Source: Lachnospiraceae bacterium (GTDB taxonomy: Bacteria; Bacillota; Clostridia; Lachnospirales; Lachnospiraceae). From it: 53,275 bases of DNA. Below, piece by piece: positions 24,329-33,936 of this stretch. Under the pieces are notes generated by a model that worked only from the letters and a program-made list of their open reading frames with translations, did not search any database and was not told where the DNA came from. The position numbers and the translations under genes were made by a program. Location of the stretch: assembly GCA_017436865.1 (NCBI GenBank), contig JAFSCH010000093.1:1-53275 (forward strand), written 5' to 3'. Each line of letters starts with the position of its first letter. Within the stretch, counting starts at the first letter, position 1.

Positions 24329-26020
24329 CTAATTAAAACTTTTCACCCAGTTAATCAAAGAACCTTGATGTTTGTTTTCACGAACAGTACCAACCATATA
24401 ATCGGTCACCGGCCCATTCTTTCTCATTTTCTCAAGAATTGCTTCCTGAAGTTCTTCAATAGTCATATCTTCATAGGATTTAGTCCCATCTACAACTACT
24501 TTTTCCGTTTTTGCCTCAACCTTAGGTTCCTCTTTCGGCAGTTCCACTGTTTTTATTGTTTCCTCTACTTTTGAAACTTCTTTTTCTGGTTCTTCCTTTT
24601 GTGTTTCTTCCACTACCTTCACTGGTTCTGGAATTTTTACTATTTCCAAAGTCTTTATCGGCTCAAAACTCGCATCAACCATTTCGATAGGAAGCCATAT
24701 TTCACCAGAGTTTGCAGACAGCTTAACCTGTATACGTCCACCTTTTACAGATACTCTTTCACCTGTCAATGCACCGACATATTCTACAGAATTCCCAGCC
24801 TCTACATCAATCATTACGTCATTGTCTGCATTATTAACTGTTGTAATCACGGATTTACCATCTAGAATTCTTGCATAAGCAAAATGTGTATTCTGAAGCA
24901 ACAATTCTTTATATTCTCCATAACATAATGCTGGTGTGTTCTGGCGAATCTTACCAAGTGCTGCAACAAGCTTTGTACAAGGGTTTGTTTCGATAGTATC
25001 TTTATAATCTTCATAATTCAATGCAGGTCTCAAGGAATCATCAGAAGTACGTTCCTTGCGTCCTTCGATACCAAATTCCGAACCATAGTACAAAGACGGA
25101 ATACCCGGTAAGGTATAAAGCATCACATGTACTGGTACAAAATGCGCCTTATTACTTAGCTTGGTATAAATACGTTCTACATCATGATTATCTACAAAGC
25201 TGTATAGATTTAAATTATTTCCAACCATGCCGCTAACATATTTAATGGTATGAGCTACTTCAAAATAATTGTGGTCGTTATGGCCAGAATACAATGCTTT
25301 ATGAAGCATATAATTGGTTACCGAATGAAGCGTTCCCTCATTTGCCCAACGGGAATAATTTCCATGGATTACTTCGCCCATAAGCCAGAAATCGGGTTTT
25401 ACTTCGTTTGCCACAGCACGAAGTGCTTTCATATATTCAAAATCCATAACATCTGCAGCATCCAAACGTATTCCATCAACATCATATTCTTTTACCCAAA
25501 AACGAATGACATCACATATATAATCCTTCACTGCCGGATTGTGCTGGTTTAATTTTGCTAAAAGGTCATAGCCTCCCCAATTTTCATAAGAAAAACCATC
25601 GTTATAAGAATTGTTTCCACTGAAATTCACATTACAATACCAGTCTTTGTATTGTGACTGTTCTCTATTTTGTTTAATATCCTGAAACGCAAAAAAATCA
25701 CGGCCAGTGTGATTAAACACGCCATCTAAAATCACTCGAATGCCTTGCTTGTGGCATTCTGCTACAAAATTTGTCAAATCCTCGTTCGTTCCGAGTCTAC
25801 TGTCTAATTTTTTGTAATCTGTTGTTTCATAGCCATGTCCTACAGATTCAAAAAGCGGTCCGATGTAAATTGCATTACATCCGATTCCCTTAATATGCGA
25901 AATCCACGGAAGTAAGGTATTTAACCGATGTACCGGTTCTTCATAAGAATTCTGTTTTGGTGCTCCTGTTAGCCCCAACGGATAAATATGATAAAAAACT
26001 GCCTCATCATACCACGCCAT
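24329..26020 (-). CDS. GH13 alpha-amylase family protein with acidic linker and C-terminal tail
   Basis: A 563-residue cytoplasmic glycosidase. GH13 motifs in order: LDGVFNHTG, GIRLDAADV with the nucleophile aspartate, WLMGEVIHG with the acid/base glutamate, and SFVDNHDVERI with the third carboxylate. The opening MAWYDEAVFYHIYPLGLTG resembles maltodextrin-processing neopullulanase or cyclomaltodextrinase relatives without the extra N-terminal domain. After the catalytic and beta domains (to about 445) comes a glutamate/lysine/proline/valine-rich linker of about 70 residues and a 45-residue helical tail ending LINWVKSFN. Start at 26020 is supported by GAGGAGG. The substrate is probably maltodextrin or intracellular glycogen. 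Confidence 0.85.
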   Translation of the reverse strand: MAWYDEAVFYHIYPLGLTGAPKQNSYEEPVHRLNTLLPWISHIKGIGCNAIYIGPLFESVGHGYETTDYKKLDSRLGTNEDLTNFVAECHKQGIRVILDGVFNHTGRDFFAFQDIKQNREQSQYKDWYCNVNFSGNNSYNDGFSYENWGGYDLLAKLNQHNPAVKDYICDVIRFWVKEYDVDGIRLDAADVMDFEYMKALRAVANEVKPDFWLMGEVIHGNYSRWANEGTLHSVTNYMLHKALYSGHNDHNYFEVAHTIKYVSGMVGNNLNLYSFVDNHDVERIYTKLSNKAHFVPVHVMLYTLPGIPSLYYGSEFGIEGRKERTSDDSLRPALNYEDYKDTIETNPCTKLVAALGKIRQNTPALCYGEYKELLLQNTHFAYARILDGKSVITTVNNADNDVMIDVEAGNSVEYVGALTGERVSVKGGRIQVKLSANSGEIWLPIEMVDASFEPIKTLEIVKIPEPVKVVEETQKEEPEKEVSKVEETIKTVELPKEEPKVEAKTEKVVVDGTKSYEDMTIEELQEAILEKMRKNGPVTDYMVGTVRENKHQGSLINWVKSFN

Positions 26021-26121
26021 ATTCATTTCCTCCTCGTTTAAGAAAAATTCTGAACTACAGTTGATGATCCATATATATATAGAATAATTTAATATATCCA
26101 AATTGTCTACACAATTTCCTA

Positions 26122-26171
26122 CAAAAAAAAAAACAAAAGAGCACCTCCAGACTCTTCATCCATTGGTGCTC
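26122..26171 (-). terminator. Terminator of the Na/Pi cotransporter gene
   Basis: GAGCACC (26139-26145) and GGTGCTC (26165-26171) form a perfect 7-base stem. On the minus strand it is followed by TTTTGTTTTTTTTTTTT, a very strong T tract. It lies 12 bases past the stop at 26184. Confidence 0.88.
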
Positions 26172-26183
26172 CTCTCTATTCAT

Positions 26184-27983
26184 CTACTTTAAATTCTTAA
26201 TCGGTGCCAAATACTGAGCCTTACGATTCTCCTGTTCTGCTAAATAAGACTGATCCGTAGAAGCATGTAACTCTTGCATATATAAATGATGATTTTGTGA
26301 AATTTCGTCATTATTTTTACCAAGTAACAGCATTGCAATGCTAGAACACTGATCTGCCGTACGTTCCAAATAAGTTAAAACATCCATAAAAATGAGTCCG
26401 GCATTAATCGAACAAACTCCTTCACACAGACGATCTGTATGACGATTCTTAAGAAGTAATACCATATCATCAATTACTTCTTCTAAAGGTTCAATACGTC
26501 TCGCCACATAATCATTCTCATCTGTCATTGCTTCGATAGTAAGTCGTAAAATTTCAGAAACCGCATCATTAATCAGTGCGAATTCTTTCTTTGCAATCTT
26601 AGAGAATTTCACATCTTTGTCTGCCTTTTTCTTAGCAAGTTCATTGAAATTCGTTGCATAATCACCAATTCTCTCAATATCTCGAATACACTGCATCAAC
26701 ATATTATGCTGACGTTTGTCATTTGCATTCTTAATATGGCTAGACAAATCAATCAAATAATTATCAGCATTATCCGTAAAACAATCCAACTTATCTTCTA
26801 ATGCATCTATTTTCTCTGCTCTCTCGTTATCAAATTCTTTGAACTGCGTTAAACTGAGAGATATATTTTCCTTTGCAATTTCCGCCATCTCTACTGCTAT
26901 TTTAGTAACCTCAGCAAGTGCAAGCGGAGGTGTTATCATGAGCTTATCATCCAAAACAGCAAGCTCTGGATATTTCTCTATTTCTTCTTCCTCATCATCT
27001 TTAATAATTGCACAAGCAATCTTAACAAGAAGCCCCGTAAACGGCAGAAGCACTATCGCAGTCACCAAATTAAAAATAGTTTGGAAATTAGCAATCGTAC
27101 CACTGTCTACCACATCTTTCCATAAATTCTCCATAAAACCTACATTACGCAGTACAGTCATTAAAATCATAAATAATATGGTTCCAATTGTATTAAATAC
27201 AATATGTACAATACCTGTGCGCTTTGCATCTCTAGAAGAACCTATCGAACAAACCATTGCTGTAGTAACGCAAGTACCTAAATTGATTCCCATAATAATA
27301 GGGTAAACAAGTTCAAAGGTCATAACTCCTGTCGAAGACAATGCCTGAAGAATACCAACCATTGCAGATGAACTCTGTACAATAACAGTAAGTACAAGCC
27401 CCGTAACAATACCAAGAAGCGGCATATCTGAAAAACGTCCAAGAATATCTGCAAAAGCCTTTGAACTAGATAATGGTTCTACCGCATCTGTCATGCCTAA
27501 AAGTCCCATAAAAAGAATACCAAAACCCAATGCAATCATTCCGATGTTTTTACTACTCTCTTTTTTTATAAACATTACACAAATAATACCAATAATAAGA
27601 GCTATTGGCGCTAGTGTGTCCGGTTTAAAAAATGCAAGGATAGAACCACCTGACGAATCAATATCCATCAAACGGATAATCTGTGCTGTTACGGTAGTAC
27701 CGATATTAGCACCAAGAACAATACTTACCGCTTGACGAAGATTTAAAATACCCGCACCAATTAGACCAACAGTCAATACAATCGTTGCCGTCGAACTCTG
27801 AATAACTGCTGTTACCAACGTACCTGTCAACAAACCTAAAAAAGTATTCTGTGTAAGCTTTCCAAGCACATTTTTCAGTGTATTTCCCGATCCCTGCTTA
27901 AGACCATCTCCCATAATCTCCATACCATATAAAAACATGGCAAGACCACCAAGCAACTTAATAATCATTAAAATTGTATCCAT
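26184..27983 (-). CDS. Na+/phosphate cotransporter family protein with PhoU-like domain
   Basis: A 599-residue membrane protein. The first part has the paired Na/Pi cotransporter repeats, each with a QSS motif: TAVIQSSTATIVLTVGLI and TVIVQSSSAMVGILQAL, and glycine-rich LGANIGTTVT and MGINLGTCVT. About eight membrane segments lie in residues 1-330. The cytoplasmic C-terminus (about 350-570) is a PhoU-like helical bundle (MQCIRDIERIGDYATNFNEL, then YLERTADQCSSIAM). It likely imports phosphate with sodium, with PhoU-type control. It is preceded by about 140 bases without genes and ends in a strong terminator. Confidence 0.88.
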   Translation of the reverse strand: MDTILMIIKLLGGLAMFLYGMEIMGDGLKQGSGNTLKNVLGKLTQNTFLGLLTGTLVTAVIQSSTATIVLTVGLIGAGILNLRQAVSIVLGANIGTTVTAQIIRLMDIDSSGGSILAFFKPDTLAPIALIIGIICVMFIKKESSKNIGMIALGFGILFMGLLGMTDAVEPLSSSKAFADILGRFSDMPLLGIVTGLVLTVIVQSSSAMVGILQALSSTGVMTFELVYPIIMGINLGTCVTTAMVCSIGSSRDAKRTGIVHIVFNTIGTILFMILMTVLRNVGFMENLWKDVVDSGTIANFQTIFNLVTAIVLLPFTGLLVKIACAIIKDDEEEEIEKYPELAVLDDKLMITPPLALAEVTKIAVEMAEIAKENISLSLTQFKEFDNERAEKIDALEDKLDCFTDNADNYLIDLSSHIKNANDKRQHNMLMQCIRDIERIGDYATNFNELAKKKADKDVKFSKIAKKEFALINDAVSEILRLTIEAMTDENDYVARRIEPLEEVIDDMVLLLKNRHTDRLCEGVCSINAGLIFMDVLTYLERTADQCSSIAMLLLGKNNDEISQNHHLYMQELHASTDQSYLAEQENRKAQYLAPIKNLK

Positions 27984-28120
27984 ATTTTTCCCTCATAAAT
28001 AAAATGTAATAGAAAGCCACTATGACATTCCAATTTATAATCATACTGTATTTGACAAAAAGTAACAAGATACAATTTTACTCAAATTTTACACATTTTT
28101 TACATTCATTTTTATAAATC

Positions 28121-30049
28121 TCAGCAATTCCGCTCTCTCATAAACCTTACAAATTCTTCCTCTGGTAATGGTTTAGAAAAATAATATCCCTGGATATAGT
28201 CACAGTTCTGTTCACTCAAGAAGCCCAACTGCCCTTCCTGTTCTACTCCCTCTGAAAGAATCTCCAGATTAAGCTCCTTTAACATTCGGATTGTATTTAT
28301 CACAATTGCCTGATAATCCGGATTGTTAATTTCATCAATAAAGCTCTTATCTAACTTCACGATACTAAGCGGCATTGTTATAATCCTTTGGATATTTGAA
28401 AATCCTGTTCCGTAATCATCTAACGAAAATGTAATCCCTTCCCTAGCAAGAGTATTCAAATTCTTCATCATAATGTCATAAGAATTTTCCATTGCAGTTT
28501 CTGTGATTTCAAGATTAATCCTTTTTGGCGAGACATCATACTTATATAAAATTTCCAATAAATCATTTGCCAAATTATCTTGCATGCACTGTGCTACGGA
28601 AAGATTAATTTCGACATATTCAAGTCCTAGTTCTTTAAATGCTTCACTTTTTATAAACCGACAGGTTTCCTCAAAAACAAATATTCCTATTTGATATATT
28701 GCACCACTTTTCTCTGCTGCCGGTATAAACAAATCTGGCGGAATATATCCATATTCATCATCAAATAGCCGGATTAATACCTCTGCCGAAGAAAAGCGTT
28801 TCTGCTTTGTAGAATAAATCGGCTGATAATGCAATTCAAATCGATTCTTTTTTAACGCTTCATTAATGATACTATCTATATTACCTTTTATCTCAAATCC
28901 ACTCTGCCCCATAATATCAGCTGCATAAATAATATCACCCTTTAATTCAGACTGATTCTTTAACACATTATAAATAATTGATGCTGACTTAAAGTTATCG
29001 ACATCCTCCTGACAATGCACAATGCATATACGTGCCCTTAATGCCAACCCTGATTTTCGAATGGTCTTATCACTTTTAATCTCATCACTGATATCCTTTG
29101 CAAAAGCATCCGTTTTCTCATGGCCTTCTGCATTCAAAAAAATGGCAAGACACCCATGATTCAGATAATACAAATCTGCTCTTACCTTATGCTTTTTTCG
29201 CAACATCATAATAGGAGCAATCGTCCTTTTTAGCAATTCACGCGCAGCTTCCTCTCCCAATGTCGAAATAAGAGCATTATAATTCATGATATGTATATAA
29301 AGAATATCCATCCTTTTTTCATTATAAAAAGCCCTCCGCAAATCATTCCAATATGCCTGATAATTACGAATTCCAAAATAAGGATTCATATTTTCATCCG
29401 GCCGCTGTACCGTTATAATTAAAATTAAAATTGCCAGCACCGTAGCAAACATCTCAACCAAAAAAACCGGAAAGAAAAACTGAATCGCTACAGATATGCA
29501 AGTCAAAGGAAACATACTAATGACACCAAACAATTTTCCTCTTGAAAAAAGCACACGATATTTCCACACATAACGAATACCGTACGCGATGTAAAAAAGT
29601 AAACATATATGAATAACATACATATATTCACCTCTTACATATTCATTCTGTTCATTAAAATGAAATACCGCTCCTGTAAACATATTAAATAAAAGCGCCA
29701 GTATGAAAAATAAATTCGGGAGTGCTATTACTGTTTTTACCCGTAAATTATGCTCTATCTTCTGCCACGTATCTGTAAGACCAATTATATATAAAATATA
29801 AATAAAAGCATTTAAACACCGCAATATAAAATAGCCATATGTTATCATTTCCCTAACAATAGGATTCCCATGCATTACCATATTACTTTCTCGAAGCAAA
29901 TCAAATACCGTCGCACCTAAACAAGTAAATGACAATATCAAAAAAATACGATTTACCAATCCCTGTGTCATTTTGTGAAAAAATAATGAAAATAATAAAA
30001 TAACAATGATAATCAATGTGCAAATATCAAAATATAAGATTCTTTGCAT
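28121..30049 (-). CDS. Membrane EAL-domain cyclic-di-GMP phosphodiesterase with degenerate GGDEF
   Basis: A 642-residue protein. About six to eight membrane helices fill residues 1-215. A GGDEF-like region (about 225-370) lacks the GGDEF signature. The EAL domain (about 395-640) is complete: HYQPIYS, SAEVLIRL (EVL in place of EAL), EINLSVAQC, LEITETAM, LDDYGTGFSN, VKLDKSFI, LSEGVEQEGQ and QGYYFSKPLP. All metal-binding and catalytic residues expected of an active phosphodiesterase are present, so it should break down cyclic-di-GMP at the membrane in response to an unknown signal. It is a single-gene unit. Confidence 0.88.
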   Translation of the reverse strand: MQRILYFDICTLIIIVILLFSLFFHKMTQGLVNRIFLILSFTCLGATVFDLLRESNMVMHGNPIVREMITYGYFILRCLNAFIYILYIIGLTDTWQKIEHNLRVKTVIALPNLFFILALLFNMFTGAVFHFNEQNEYVRGEYMYVIHICLLFYIAYGIRYVWKYRVLFSRGKLFGVISMFPLTCISVAIQFFFPVFLVEMFATVLAILILIITVQRPDENMNPYFGIRNYQAYWNDLRRAFYNEKRMDILYIHIMNYNALISTLGEEAARELLKRTIAPIMMLRKKHKVRADLYYLNHGCLAIFLNAEGHEKTDAFAKDISDEIKSDKTIRKSGLALRARICIVHCQEDVDNFKSASIIYNVLKNQSELKGDIIYAADIMGQSGFEIKGNIDSIINEALKKNRFELHYQPIYSTKQKRFSSAEVLIRLFDDEYGYIPPDLFIPAAEKSGAIYQIGIFVFEETCRFIKSEAFKELGLEYVEINLSVAQCMQDNLANDLLEILYKYDVSPKRINLEITETAMENSYDIMMKNLNTLAREGITFSLDDYGTGFSNIQRIITMPLSIVKLDKSFIDEINNPDYQAIVINTIRMLKELNLEILSEGVEQEGQLGFLSEQNCDYIQGYYFSKPLPEEEFVRFMRERNC

Positions 30050-30201
30050 AAAAATCTACCATGCCTTTCTCAAATATATTGTATAAAACAAAATCTATAA
30101 ATCCTCTTGTTGTATTCTGATATTTCAAGTATCACCCTTGTATTTTATTATGCATTTAAATGTTTTGCATACACTTTTGCATTTTATTTCTTCAACTTAC
30201 C

Positions 30202-30230
30202 AAAAAATAGTGCGTGCCAGTGCACGCACT
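30202..30230 (-). terminator. Hairpin terminator between tRNA-Leu and the EAL gene
   Basis: AGTGCGTGC (30209-30217), loop CAGT, GCACGCACT (30222-30230): a perfect 9-base GC-rich stem. On the minus strand it is followed by ATTTTTT. It is a second stop signal about 65 bases beyond the tRNA's own terminator; whether a small transcript ends here is unclear. Confidence 0.7.
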
Positions 30231-30294
30231 TTGGCAAAAATTTCTTGCAAGATTCTTGTTTAACTACCACTACGCTACAGCGTTTTCCTAGTAC

Positions 30295-30326
30295 AAAAAA
30301 ACCTTAGAAATAACAATTTCTAAGGT
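30295..30326 (-). terminator. Terminator of tRNA-Leu
   Basis: ACCTTAGAAAT (30301-30311), loop AACA, ATTTCTAAGGT (30316-30326): a perfect 11-base stem, followed on the minus strand by seven T. It begins five bases after the tRNA 3' end. Confidence 0.88.
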
Positions 30327-30331
30327 TTTAC

Positions 30332-30414
30332 TGCCGGTGGCCGGACTTGAACCGGCACGAGGTTGCCCCCGTCAGATTTTGAGTCTGATGCGTCTGCCAT
30401 TCCGCCACACCGGC
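30332..30414 (-). tRNA. tRNA-Leu, anticodon CAA
   Basis: On the minus strand the acceptor stem is GCCGGTG with CACCGGC and discriminator A. The anticodon stem CAGA/TCTG encloses the loop CTCAAAA, giving anticodon CAA (30379-30381). The T arm GCCGG-TTCAAGT-CCGGC is standard. A long variable arm is present, as expected for leucine. CCA is not encoded. Confidence 0.95.
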
Positions 30415-30561
30415 GACTCTTTTAAACATATTATGTCTATCGACAAAAATTATATTACCATATCATAGTAAAATAAGCAAGTACTATTTTTTATTTTTTT
30501 CATATTGTTTATCATTAATATTAAATTCCCCTCGCATCCCCCCAATGAAACGCCTTTATAC

Positions 30562-31401
30562 TCACGCTTCTCCATTTTTAAATCGCATCATCATCTCATT
30601 TGTAAGACTTATTCCATCATATTCTGTCGGAATCTCATCTCTGGTAATCCATTCTGCTACAGAAAGCTCCTCTTCATCCATTGTAATGTTATCATTTCCA
30701 TCCACTTCACACCAAAACCCTAGCAACAACGTATCTGTAAATGACCATGGCTGGCTCTTATAATAACGAATATTTTTTACTTTAAGTCCCGCTTCCTCCA
30801 TAACCTCCCGCTTTACCGTTTCTTCAACTGTTTCACCTATTTCTGCAAATCCTGCTACCAAGGCATAATTCTTATAATCACGCCCTGCATATTTCGTCAT
30901 GAGTAACTTGTCTCCATTTGTCACTGCAACAATAACAGCCGGTGATATTTTCGGATAATGCAACGCATTACAGCTCGGGCAACGCATCATACGTTCCTTT
31001 TTATCATGTTCCAAACCATTACCACAGGTTCCGCAAAATCTTGTCGTCTCATACCAATTTGCTAACTGACAAGCTGTTATCCCTGCAAACGCAAGCTCTT
31101 TTGGCTGTTTTGTCCGAAACACATTCTGCTGTTCATAAGAATACTCTTTTAGCATATCTTCCATCAGAAGATCCGCTTCGCCCAGAAAGAAACGTTTCCT
31201 TCCCTCTTCTGTATCTAGTGCAAATAAATATCGAAATGCCATCTCTACTTCATCTAATTCTTCATATCGAAGGAACTCGATTTCCTCTGTATTCTTTTTT
31301 ATCAAAACATTACGTCCTTTCACAAACATAATATAGTCCCCTGCATTAGGACTTTGCTCTATATATTCATTATGATAAATTGCTGTTATATCCTGAATCA
31401 T
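30562..31401 (-). CDS. nudC: NAD+ diphosphatase (NADH pyrophosphatase)
   Basis: A 279-residue NUDIX enzyme. A zinc ribbon (CGTCGNGL...MRCPSCNALHYP) precedes the Nudix box GFAEIGETVEETVKREVMEE. The motif SQPWSF that follows identifies the NAD(H) pyrophosphatase group, which also removes NAD caps from RNA. It cleaves NAD(H) to NMN(H) and AMP. It is a single gene, divergent from the AraC regulator to its right and next to tRNA-Leu on its left. Confidence 0.93.
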   Translation of the reverse strand: MIQDITAIYHNEYIEQSPNAGDYIMFVKGRNVLIKKNTEEIEFLRYEELDEVEMAFRYLFALDTEEGRKRFFLGEADLLMEDMLKEYSYEQQNVFRTKQPKELAFAGITACQLANWYETTRFCGTCGNGLEHDKKERMMRCPSCNALHYPKISPAVIVAVTNGDKLLMTKYAGRDYKNYALVAGFAEIGETVEETVKREVMEEAGLKVKNIRYYKSQPWSFTDTLLLGFWCEVDGNDNITMDEEELSVAEWITRDEIPTEYDGISLTNEMMMRFKNGEA

Positions 31402-31643
31402 ATTCCGTACCTAACCTTTCTATTTCTTATTTCACAAACATCTTAAACCACATAATATCACAATATATACGCCATTTCTAGTCATAGCATCTATATTTCA
31501 TGCCAAAAATTGCGTATTTTTCAAACAAATCCTGAAAATCTATTTACAAAAATGTCATTTCTTTCTATTATAGAATTGTAATACCGTTTCCATGCATGAC
31601 ATTTACGGAAAGTAACACGTTAGAAAAGGCATAGGTACTTTAT

Positions 31644-32537
31644 ATGAATTTCTTTTATCAGACCAGAGTTGAATCTTTTAGTAGTTTTTTATCAAACGAC
31701 AACACTTACCCTGCGCATCTTCACAGACAAGTTGAGATTATGTTTGTCATTTCCGGCGAAGTTGAAATCTGTATGGAGGAACAGGTTTATTCCCTCAAGG
31801 CTGGTGATATATCTGTTGCATTTCCAGACAAAATTCATTCTCTGAATACAGAAAAAACAAGCCGTGTTCTTCTTATGGTTTTCGATATTGATTTTTTACA
31901 GAATTTCCGTACAACTTTTACACAATATTTACCCGAAAATCCTATTATGAATACTATCAATCTTACAGAACATGGACGTAATGCCCTTTCATGGTTGATT
32001 TCTCTATCCAAGAATATGCCAGCAACCGCAGATATGCCTGATATTGAGAATCTTCCAAATCATCCTGTTGTCTCTGATACATCAAAAATTATCGATGAGC
32101 AAAATGATATTTCTCCAAACCAGCTCTATACAAAAAGCTACTTAACTATTTTTCTAGCAGATGTCTTCGCTTACTTAAAGCTTATAAAGCGAAGTACTTG
32201 TACCGATAGAAATATTTGCGAAAATATATTAATCTATCTAGATAAACATTTTCAGGAAAATGTTTCTTTAGAGAGCACCGCAAAAGAATTAGGCATCAGC
32301 AAATTTTACCTTTCACAGATTTTTTCCAATAAGTTACATACCTCATTTCCTTCGTATGTAACTGCCAGGAGGCTTGACTTTGCTGAAAACCTCTTATCAA
32401 CCACCACAAAATCAGTTACTGATATTGCTTTTGAATCCGGCTTTAGTAGCCCTAGAACTTTTTTCAGAAGCTTTCAGGAAGCATATCAGACAACTCCACA
32501 CCAATACAGAAAAAACCATAACAAGTTTCTCTCCTGA
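31644..32537 (+). CDS. AraC family transcriptional regulator
   Basis: A 297-residue regulator. The N-terminal half is a cupin-type sensing domain (HLHRQVEIMFVISGEVEICM, then GDISVAFPDKIHSL). The last 100 residues hold two HTH units: ESTAKELGISKFYLSQIF and the signature region VTDIAFESGFSSPRTFFRSF, ending TTPHQYRKN. The ligand is probably a small sugar-like molecule but is not evident. It is one of only two clear plus-strand protein genes in the window. The ribosome site is weak (AGGTACTTTAT). It is divergent from nudC, with 242 bases between. Confidence 0.88.
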   Translation: MNFFYQTRVESFSSFLSNDNTYPAHLHRQVEIMFVISGEVEICMEEQVYSLKAGDISVAFPDKIHSLNTEKTSRVLLMVFDIDFLQNFRTTFTQYLPENPIMNTINLTEHGRNALSWLISLSKNMPATADMPDIENLPNHPVVSDTSKIIDEQNDISPNQLYTKSYLTIFLADVFAYLKLIKRSTCTDRNICENILIYLDKHFQENVSLESTAKELGISKFYLSQIFSNKLHTSFPSYVTARRLDFAENLLSTTTKSVTDIAFESGFSSPRTFFRSFQEAYQTTPHQYRKNHNKFLS

Positions 32538-32590
32538 CAAGGAAACCTGTTATGGTTTTTTGTACTTCTATATCATATTCTTATTATTGA

Positions 32591-33766
32591 TTAGTGGTGG
32601 AATAATCTGATTCCTGTGAAACACATAGCCATGTTGTACTTATTACACGTTTCAATAACATTATCATCACGGATAGATCCGCCTGGCTGTGCAATATACT
32701 TAACTCCGCTTCTCTTTGCTCTTTCTACATTATCACCAAATGGGAAGAATGCATCTGAACCAAGTGCTACGTTGTCAAGCTGATCAAGCCATGCTCTCTT
32801 TTCTTCTCTTGTGAATACTTCTGGCTTCTCTGTGAAGAAGTTCTCCCATGTACCATCTGCAAGAACATCCATATAATCATCGCTCATGTAAACATCGATT
32901 GTGTTATCTCTGTCTGCACGACCAATCTTCTCCTTGAATGGAAGGTTTAATACCTTTGGATTCTGACGTAAGAACCAGTTATCAGCCTTGCTTCCTGCAA
33001 GTCTTGTACAATGAATACGAGACTGCTGTCCTGCACCGATACCGATTGCCTGTCCACCCTTAACATAGCATACAGAGTTAGACTGTGTATACTTTAAGGT
33101 AATCATAGCGATAGCAAGGTCAATCTTTGCAGATTCTGGGATTTCCTTATTCTCTGTAACAACATTAGAGAATAACTCTTCGTTGATTACAAGTTCATTT
33201 CTTCCCTGCTCAAAAGTAATACCATATACATCCTTGGTCTCGATCTCTTCCGGAACATACTCTGGATCGATCTGGATTACTGCATAGTTACCCTTCTTCT
33301 TTGCCTTTAAGATTTCTAATGCTTCTGGCTCATATCCTGGAGCGATAACACCGTCAGAAACCTCTCTCTTAATTAAGTTGGCTGTATCAACATCACAAAC
33401 ATCAGAAAGAGCGATAAAATCACCAAAAGAAGACATTCTGTCTGCGCCTCTTGCTCTTGCATAAGCACTTGCAAGTGCGGAAAGCTCACCCATATCATCT
33501 ACCCAGTAAATCTTTCTCTCTACTTCTGTTAATGGAAGACCTACTGCTGCACCAGCTGGAGATACATGTTTAAAAGAAGTAGCAGCTGGAAGTCCTGTTG
33601 CTATCTTTAATTCCTTAACAAGCTGCCAGCCATTGAATGCATCAAGGAAATTGATGTAGCCTGGCTTACCATTTAATACTTCAATAGGAAGCTCACCATT
33701 CTTCATATAAATCTTAGATGGCTTCTGATTTGGGTTACAACCATATTTTAATTCTAATTCTTTCAT
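32591..33766 (-). CDS. AICAR transformylase (stand-alone PurH C-terminal activity)
   Basis: A 391-residue enzyme matching the AICAR formyltransferase domain of PurH without the IMP cyclohydrolase domain. Landmarks: [30 protein letters not shown] with the catalytic lysine-histidine, [40 protein letters not shown] and [10 protein letters not shown]. It transfers a formyl group from 10-formyl-THF to AICAR (ZMP) in the ninth step of purine synthesis. The missing cyclohydrolase step is supplied by the PurO-type gene upstream. Both lie behind a ZTP riboswitch, which senses the substrate of this enzyme. Confidence 0.92.
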   Translation of the reverse strand: MKELELKYGCNPNQKPSKIYMKNGELPIEVLNGKPGYINFLDAFNGWQLVKELKIATGLPAATSFKHVSPAGAAVGLPLTEVERKIYWVDDMGELSALASAYARARGADRMSSFGDFIALSDVCDVDTANLIKREVSDGVIAPGYEPEALEILKAKKKGNYAVIQIDPEYVPEEIETKDVYGITFEQGRNELVINEELFSNVVTENKEIPESAKIDLAIAMITLKYTQSNSVCYVKGGQAIGIGAGQQSRIHCTRLAGSKADNWFLRQNPKVLNLPFKEKIGRADRDNTIDVYMSDDYMDVLADGTWENFFTEKPEVFTREEKRAWLDQLDNVALGSDAFFPFGDNVERAKRSGVKYIAQPGGSIRDDNVIETCNKYNMAMCFTGIRLFHH

Positions 33767-33802
33767 TTTATATGCTCCTTTAAATATTCTAAATTAATAT
33801 TG

Positions 33803-33930
33803 TTCAGACTGCCGCTCGAAAATTCTTCGAATTTCCTCGCTGCGGACATTCGTCCTATAAGCAAAGATAACAACCTCTCTCAGAATGCAAGCATTCTTCC
33901 CGAGTTATTATCTTTGCTTGCAGTCCCGAA
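33803..33930. repeat. Nested palindromic element between purO and the AICAR transformylase gene
   Basis: The outer ends are TTCAGACTGC (33803-33812) and GCAGTCCCGAA (33920-33930), imperfectly inverted. Inside, GCAAAGATAACAAC (33861-33874) pairs with GTTATTATCTTTGC (33904-33917), 13 of 14 bases, around the small palindrome GAATGC-AA-GCATTC. The whole 128 bases could fold as one RNA in the operon transcript. It resembles a small dispersed repeat or an RNA processing site. Confidence 0.6.
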
Positions 33931-33936
33931 TTGTTA

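Noticed and set aside
26839-27306. 155-residue plus-strand frame
   Set aside because: It is the complement of the Na/Pi cotransporter coding sequence; its serine/isoleucine-rich composition is typical of a shadow frame.
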